A stretch of DNA of 64,000 bases, taken from Saccharopolyspora phatthalungensis. GTDB lineage: Bacteria; Actinomycetota; Actinomycetes; Mycobacteriales; Pseudonocardiaceae. The DNA lies in NCBI RefSeq assembly GCF_014203395.1, contig NZ_JACHIW010000001.1, positions 2,356,001 through 2,420,000 on the forward strand. The letters are read 5' to 3'. The position numbers and the translations under genes are program-made. The stretch's first letter is position 1; each line of letters begins with the position of its first letter. Below the pieces are notes generated by a model, which saw nothing but the letters and a program-made list of their open reading frames with translations, searched no databases and had not been told where the DNA came from. Shown here piece by piece: positions 61,728-64,000 of this stretch.

Positions 61728-62999
61728 ATGCTCGTCGCGAGTGGGTTCCTGACCGTCGGGGTCTTCCTGGCCCTGGTGCTGTCCCGTCGCGTTTCGGTGC
61801 TCTTCGCACTCACCCTGGTGCCGATCGCGGCCGCGCTGGCCAGCGGTTTCGGCGGCCGACTCGGCCCGCTGATCGCCGACGGGCTGGTCACCGTCGCGCC
61901 GGTGGCCATCATGATCACCTTCGCCGTGCTCTACTTCAGCCTGATGATCGACGCCGGGCTGTTCGACCCGGCGGTGACCAGGATCCTGCGCTGGGCCAAG
62001 GGCGATCCGTTCAAGATCACCGTGGGCACCGCGCTGCTGACGCTGCTCGTCGCGCTCGACGGCGACGGTGCCTCGACGTTCCTCATCACGGTCTCCGCGC
62101 TGCTGCCGATCTACCAGCGGCTGGGCATGCGGCGCATCGTGCTGGCCGGGGTGATCTGCCTGGCGGCGGGCGTGATGAACATGGTGCCGTGGGGCGGTCC
62201 GACGGCCCGCGCGATGGCCGCGCTGAAGCTGGACAGCGGCCAGCTGTTCGTCCCGGTGCTGCCAGCGATGATGGCCGGCATCCTCTGGGTGCTGGTGGCC
62301 GCTTACCTGATCGGCCGCGCGGAGCGTAAGCGGCTCGGCGTCATCGAGGTGGCAGTCGAGGACCGCACCAAACTCACCGGCGGCGGCCGGATGCGGTTCT
62401 GGGTCAACGCGATCCTGACGCTGGTGCTCGTGGCGTGCCTGCTGGCCCAGCTCGCGGACCTCGAAGTGCTGTTCCTGTTGGCCTTCCTGGTGGCGCTGCT
62501 GGTCAACCGGCCGTCCTGGGCGAGCCAGCAGGAGTTGTTCACCAAGCACGCCTACAACGTCGTCCTGGTCGTGGCGGTGATCTTCGCCGCCGGGGTGTTC
62601 ACCGGCATACTCACCGGGACCGGAATGATCAAGGCGATGGCCGAAAGCCTGGTGTCGGTCATCCCGGACTCGGCGGCCGGACTGCTGCCGGTGGCCACCG
62701 CTATCACGAGCATGCCGTTCAGCCTGGTGTTCACCCCGGACGCCTTCTACTACGGCGTGGTCCCGGTGCTCGCGGAGACCAGTTCGGCCCTCGGCGGCGA
62801 CCCGGCCGCCATCGGGCGGGCCGCGATTCTCGGCCAGATGACCACCGGTTTCCCGCTCAGCCCGCTGACCGCCTCGACGTTCATCCTGCTCGGGATGAGC
62901 AAGGTGGACCTCGGCGATCACCAGCGGTTCATCTTCAAGTGGGCGTTCGGCACCACGCTCGTGATGACCGCCGTCGCCCTGGTCACGGGGGTGCTGTGA
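61728..62999 (+). CDS. CitMHS-family citrate/carboxylate-metal symporter
   Basis: A 423-residue permease with about twelve spans. VAIMITFAVLYFSLMIDAGL, TLLVALDGDGASTFLITVSA and VMNMVPWGGPTARAMAALK are CitMHS signatures, and FSLVFTPDAFYYGVVPVLAE lies near the C-terminal substrate region. ATG 61728 has GGAGG 6 nt upstream. It imports citrate or a related tri-/dicarboxylate with a divalent metal and H+. Its stop shares a base with the next ATG, so the AtuA-like protein is co-translated. Confidence 0.92.
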   Translation: MLVASGFLTVGVFLALVLSRRVSVLFALTLVPIAAALASGFGGRLGPLIADGLVTVAPVAIMITFAVLYFSLMIDAGLFDPAVTRILRWAKGDPFKITVGTALLTLLVALDGDGASTFLITVSALLPIYQRLGMRRIVLAGVICLAAGVMNMVPWGGPTARAMAALKLDSGQLFVPVLPAMMAGILWVLVAAYLIGRAERKRLGVIEVAVEDRTKLTGGGRMRFWVNAILTLVLVACLLAQLADLEVLFLLAFLVALLVNRPSWASQQELFTKHAYNVVLVVAVIFAAGVFTGILTGTGMIKAMAESLVSVIPDSAAGLLPVATAITSMPFSLVFTPDAFYYGVVPVLAETSSALGGDPAAIGRAAILGQMTTGFPLSPLTASTFILLGMSKVDLGDHQRFIFKWAFGTTLVMTAVALVTGVL

Positions 63000-64000
63000 T
63001 GCGCATCGGCAGCGGAGCGGGTTTCGCCGGGGACCGGCTCGAACCGGCGGTGGACCTCGCGGCCCGAGCAGGGCTGGACGACCTGGTGCTGGAATGTCTC
63101 GCCGAACGCACCATCGCGCTCGGCCAGCAGCGCAAGCTGCGTGACCCGGCCCTCGGCTACGACCCGCGGCTGCGAGCGCGGTTCCGGCGGCTGCTGCCGG
63201 TCGCCCGCCGCAACGGCGTCCGGGTCGTGACGAACATGGGCGCGGCGAACCCCGTCGGGGCGGGGGCGGTGACCCGCGATCTGCTGGCCGAACTCGGACT
63301 GGGCGGCAAGATCGCGGTGGTCACCGGCGACGACGTCCTGGACCGGCTCGACCTGGGTCTTCCCGCGCTGGAGGACGGAGTTCCGCTCGCCGACCACGGT
63401 GCGGTCGTATCGGCGAACGCCTACCTGGGGGCCGATGCGCTGCTGCCCGCGCTGGAGCGCGGTGCGGACGTGGTGCTGACCGGGCGGGTCGCGGACCCGT
63501 CGCTGTTCGTCGCGCCGCTGGCCCACCGGCTCGGCTGGTCGCTCGAAGACTGGCCGCGCGTCGCGGCCGGGACGCTCGTCGGGCACGTCCTGGAATGCGC
63601 CGGACAGGTCACCGGCGGGTACTTCGCCGACCCCGGTGTCAAGGATGTGCCGGGGCTCACCGAGCTGGGATTCCCGTTCGCGGAAGTGGCAGCCGACGGC
63701 ACCGCGACCATCGGCAAGCTCGCGGACACCGGCGGCGTCGTGTCCATCGCGACGGTGCGCGAGCAGCTGCTCTACGAGGTCACCGATCCGACCGGTTACC
63801 GCACCCCCGACGTGGTGCTGGATTTCCGCGCCGTGCGAGCGGAGCAGGCCGGTGCCGATCGGGTTCGGATCAGCGGGGCCGCCGGCCGTGCGCGCCCGGC
63901 GGAGTTGAAGGTGAGCGTCGGCTACCGCGCCGGGTACCGGGCGGAGTGCGGTATCAGCTACGCCGGGCCGAATGCCGCTCGCCGGGCCCGCCTGGCCGCG
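62999..64000 (+). CDS. AtuA/DUF1446-family protein, 3' end outside the window
   Basis: At least 334 residues; the frame is open to the window end. MRIGSGAGFAGDRLEPAVDL, then LDDLVLECLAERTIAL and VVTNMGAANPVGAGAV, and DVVLTGRVADPSLFVAPLAH are hallmarks of the acyclic-terpene-utilisation AtuA family. In known operons AtuA-like proteins occur with acyl-CoA or carboxylate catabolism genes. Pairing with a CitMHS transporter and LysR regulator suggests catabolism of a branched tricarboxylate or a related acid; the substrate is not known. Confidence 0.9.
   Translation, partial: MRIGSGAGFAGDRLEPAVDLAARAGLDDLVLECLAERTIALGQQRKLRDPALGYDPRLRARFRRLLPVARRNGVRVVTNMGAANPVGAGAVTRDLLAELGLGGKIAVVTGDDVLDRLDLGLPALEDGVPLADHGAVVSANAYLGADALLPALERGADVVLTGRVADPSLFVAPLAHRLGWSLEDWPRVAAGTLVGHVLECAGQVTGGYFADPGVKDVPGLTELGFPFAEVAADGTATIGKLADTGGVVSIATVREQLLYEVTDPTGYRTPDVVLDFRAVRAEQAGADRVRISGAAGRARPAELKVSVGYRAGYRAECGISYAGPNAARRARLAA

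Noticed and set aside
60870..62921. 683-codon minus-strand ORF
   Set aside because: Antisense of the CitMHS gene and out of frame with the LysR gene; His/Gln/Arg-rich shadow with no domain.
1..64000. tRNA, rRNA, CRISPR array, prophage or insertion sequence
   Set aside because: None was seen: no tRNA-like cloverleaf, no regular spacer array, no transposase or integrase among the coding frames.

Overview
The window is about 64 kb of high-GC actinobacterial chromosome. Gene content and order match the conserved core region that in Mycobacterium tuberculosis runs from murB (Rv0482) to mgtA/menG (Rv0557-Rv0558). A rex-hem-bldN arrangement and a bldC orthologue, as in Streptomyces, are also present. 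The mycothiol (mshA), menaquinone and System II cytochrome c genes, the Streptomyces-type developmental regulators BldN and BldC, and frequent GTG/TTG starts with 4-nt stop/start overlaps point to a mycelial member of the Pseudonocardiales (Saccharopolyspora-like). This taxonomic placement is an inference. No rRNA, tRNA, CRISPR array, insertion sequence or prophage was recognised.

Layout. 0-6 kb: end of murB, a trypsin-like pseudo-protease, an SDR oxidoreductase, a lipoprotein L,D-transpeptidase, mshA and a YbjN-like protein. 5.8-6.5 kb is a non-coding stretch with a palindromic repeat and a possible operator. 6.5-10 kb: an OsmC-like protein, phosphoglycerate mutase and the phosphate-sensing pair senX3-regX3, preceded by a PHO-box-like array. 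10-20 kb: Ppx/GppA phosphatase, a proline-rich membrane protein, a TIM-barrel isomerase, a thioesterase, an acyl-CoA ligase, proC, an excisionase-type HTH protein, the 33-residue ribosomal protein bS22, an epimerase and an acyltransferase. 20-23.5 kb: a frameshifted DUF308 gene, a VOC protein, a SerB1-type phosphatase, BldN and a glutaredoxin-like protein.

23.5-36 kb is the tetrapyrrole block. rex-hemA-hemC-hemD form a coupled operon behind a Rex operator, followed by hemB, four tandem paralogous membrane proteins, an Abi-like HEPN gene that looks accessory, and hemL. 35.4-40.3 kb carries cytochrome c maturation (phosphatase, TlpA-like, ccdA, resB, ccsB). 40.5-45 kb holds a ParA/MinD-like ATPase with a repeat-rich N-terminus, bldC, a Cds1-like PLP enzyme and a lipoprotein. 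45-59 kb is the menaquinone region (menA, menE, menB, menD, isochorismate synthase, menG), interspersed with a secreted M1 peptidase, an orphan PaaC-like protein, an inositol monophosphatase and the mannosyltransferase mgtA. menC is not in this stretch. 59-64 kb is more accessory: an EamA transporter, a MarR regulator with a cysteine cluster, and a LysR regulator divergent from a CitMHS transporter and an AtuA-family gene cut by the window end.

Functionally the region links respiration and redox: haem synthesis under NADH-sensing Rex, cytochrome c assembly, and menaquinone synthesis, alongside mycothiol synthesis, phosphate sensing and envelope construction, with the developmental regulators BldN and BldC embedded. 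The observations most worth following are the inactive-looking pseudo-protease, the HEPN/Abi gene, the four-gene membrane paralogue family, the orphan PaaC, the Rex, PHO and BldD-like sites, and short coupled upstream ORFs.
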